A stretch of DNA of 6,898 bases from contig CAIWHF010000112.1 of NCBI GenBank assembly GCA_903912405.1, positions 1-6,898 on the forward strand. The letters are read 5' to 3'. Below the pieces are notes generated by a model. It was not told where the DNA came from. It was given only the letters and a program-made list of their open reading frames with translations, and did no database searches. Positions 5,735-6,898 of this stretch are shown piece after piece. The first letter of the stretch is position 1; each line of letters begins with the position of its first letter. Position numbers and translations under genes: made by a program. The DNA is from an uncultured Bacteroidota bacterium (GTDB lineage Bacteria > Bacteroidota > Bacteroidia > Chitinophagales > Chitinophagaceae).

Positions 5735-6898
5735 GTGAAATCAAGTTTATTAAAATTTTCTTTAGTAGTAGTTTTTCTTAACCCAATCAATTTGTTGGCA
5801 CAAACCAATATTAACGGTCAAGTAAGTACTATCACAACAGGGGTTCCCTTTTTGCGTATATCACCCGATGCACGTGCTGGAGCTATGGGCGATGCTGGCA
5901 TTGCTGTTTCTGCAGATGCTAATGCCCATTATTGGAATATTGCAAAAGTTCCTTTTAATGAAAAAAATAATGGTATAGCAATTACGTATACGCCTTGGAT
6001 GCGCAGCTTAATCCCAGATATTTCATTAATCTACCTTACGGGCTTTCACAAATTTGGAGCAGATAATAATCAGGCAATAAGTGGTTCATTACGCTATTTT
6101 AATTTAGGGGATATTAATTTCACAGATATCAATGCATCTCCTATTGGAACTGGTAAGCCAAGAGAAATGGCCTTAGACTTAGGATATAGTAGAAAATTGT
6201 CGGATAAGTTATCCGCAGGTGTAGCCTTACGTTATGTATATTCTAATATCAGCTCAGGTTATGCGGGCAATACCGATTTCAATCCGGGTAAAGCATTTTC
6301 AACTGATTTAGGGATTTATTATACCTCTTCTAAAGAAAATGCTGCTGCTCAAAAACAAACTTTTAGTTGGGGTGTTGTGATCAGCAATTTAGGTTCTAAA
6401 ATTTCCTACTCATCTATAAGAAAAGATTTTATTCCTATGAACTTAGGTATTGGTGTGGCCTATAGTAAAGAGATCGATGAATATAATAAAGTAACCTTTG
6501 CGTTAGATTTCAATAAACTATTGGTGCCTTCCTTACAAATTGCTAAAGATACTGCTGGCAAAGCTTATTATTACTATCCTGAGAAAGGTGTAATTGCAGG
6601 TATGATGGGTTCTTTCTCCGATGCGCCTGGAGGCTTTAAAGAAGAATTATCGGAGTTTACTACCTCATTAGGAATGGAATACTGGTATCAAAATCAATTT
6701 GCATTGCGAGCAGGATATTTTTATGAAGATCCTAATAAAGGAGCTCGTAAATATTATACTATAGGTGCTGGCATTAAATACAATGTTATGGACTTGAATT
6801 TTTCTTATTTAATTTCTGCAGGTAATACGCTTATTCAAAATCCTTTGGCAAATACCTTACGCGTATCGTTACTTTTCAATTTTGATAGTTTTGATAAG
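5735..6898 (+). CDS. porV: Type IX secretion system outer-membrane protein PorV (3' end at window edge)
   Basis: PorV (LptO) is an outer-membrane beta-barrel of the FadL-like fold. It binds the C-terminal domain of cargo leaving the SprA/Sov translocon and delivers it to PorU. The frame is open from GTG 5735 to the last base, 388 codons; P. gingivalis PorV is about 390 residues, so only a few residues should be missing. The start is GTG because no in-frame ATG precedes it and it opens a signal peptide (VKSSLLKFSLVVVFLN..., cleavage after LLA near residue 22). The N-terminal family hallmark follows: 'GVPFLRISPDARAGAMGDAG', then 'ANAHYWN'. Alternating strands typical of a barrel run to the end ('NPLANTLRVSLLFNF'). 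An out-of-frame ATG-TAA at 5727-5732 sits just before the start. The upstream region is A-rich with no evident Shine-Dalgarno site, as is usual in Bacteroidota. Confidence 0.93.
   Translation, partial: MKSSLLKFSLVVVFLNPINLLAQTNINGQVSTITTGVPFLRISPDARAGAMGDAGIAVSADANAHYWNIAKVPFNEKNNGIAITYTPWMRSLIPDISLIYLTGFHKFGADNNQAISGSLRYFNLGDINFTDINASPIGTGKPREMALDLGYSRKLSDKLSAGVALRYVYSNISSGYAGNTDFNPGKAFSTDLGIYYTSSKENAAAQKQTFSWGVVISNLGSKISYSSIRKDFIPMNLGIGVAYSKEIDEYNKVTFALDFNKLLVPSLQIAKDTAGKAYYYYPEKGVIAGMMGSFSDAPGGFKEELSEFTTSLGMEYWYQNQFALRAGYFYEDPNKGARKYYTIGAGIKYNVMDLNFSYLISAGNTLIQNPLANTLRVSLLFNFDSFDK

Overview
The window looks like a chromosomal segment of an AT-rich member of the Bacteroidota. The strongest evidence is an adjacent porU-porV pair, the sortase and outer-membrane shuttle of the type IX secretion system (T9SS), which is confined to that phylum. 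Supporting signs are -7 boxes of the Bacteroidota type TAnnTTTG before the genes, A-rich leaders without clear Shine-Dalgarno sites, and GTG starts. All recognisable genes lie on the + strand. I cannot assign a genus.

Layout. Positions 2-430 hold the C-terminal part of a YdeI/OmpD-associated family protein whose tail carries a complete CDGSH-type 2Fe-2S motif. Positions 431-1895 look like a zone of gene decay: a weak minus-strand coding trace (432-527), a small three-helix membrane-protein gene broken by a single frameshift (635-921), and a U32-family gene cut to 251 codons (1044-1799) that keeps the N-terminal domain and its four-cysteine cluster but lacks the large C-terminal part usual in Bacteroidota homologues. 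Positions 1896-5648 encode PorU with a signal peptide, a C25 (gingipain-like) catalytic domain with His/Cys dyad, and a T9SS C-terminal domain. Positions 5735-6898 encode PorV, nearly complete at the window edge.

How the genes work together. In characterised T9SS, cargo with a C-terminal signal domain leaves the SprA/Sov translocon bound to PorV, which hands it to PorU on the cell surface. PorU removes the signal domain and joins the cargo to a lipopolysaccharide anchor. The YdeI-like gene and the two broken genes have no evident link to this system.

The main points for a second look are: the near-leaderless porU start implied by an exact -7 box 8 nt before the ATG; a perfect 11-bp hairpin inside the porU coding sequence; a -7 box plus hairpin in the porU-porV gap; the truncated U32 gene; and the frameshifted membrane gene whose break lies at the end of a 12-bp direct repeat. 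I did not find a convincing undescribed system. No tRNA, rRNA, CRISPR array or insertion sequence was seen.
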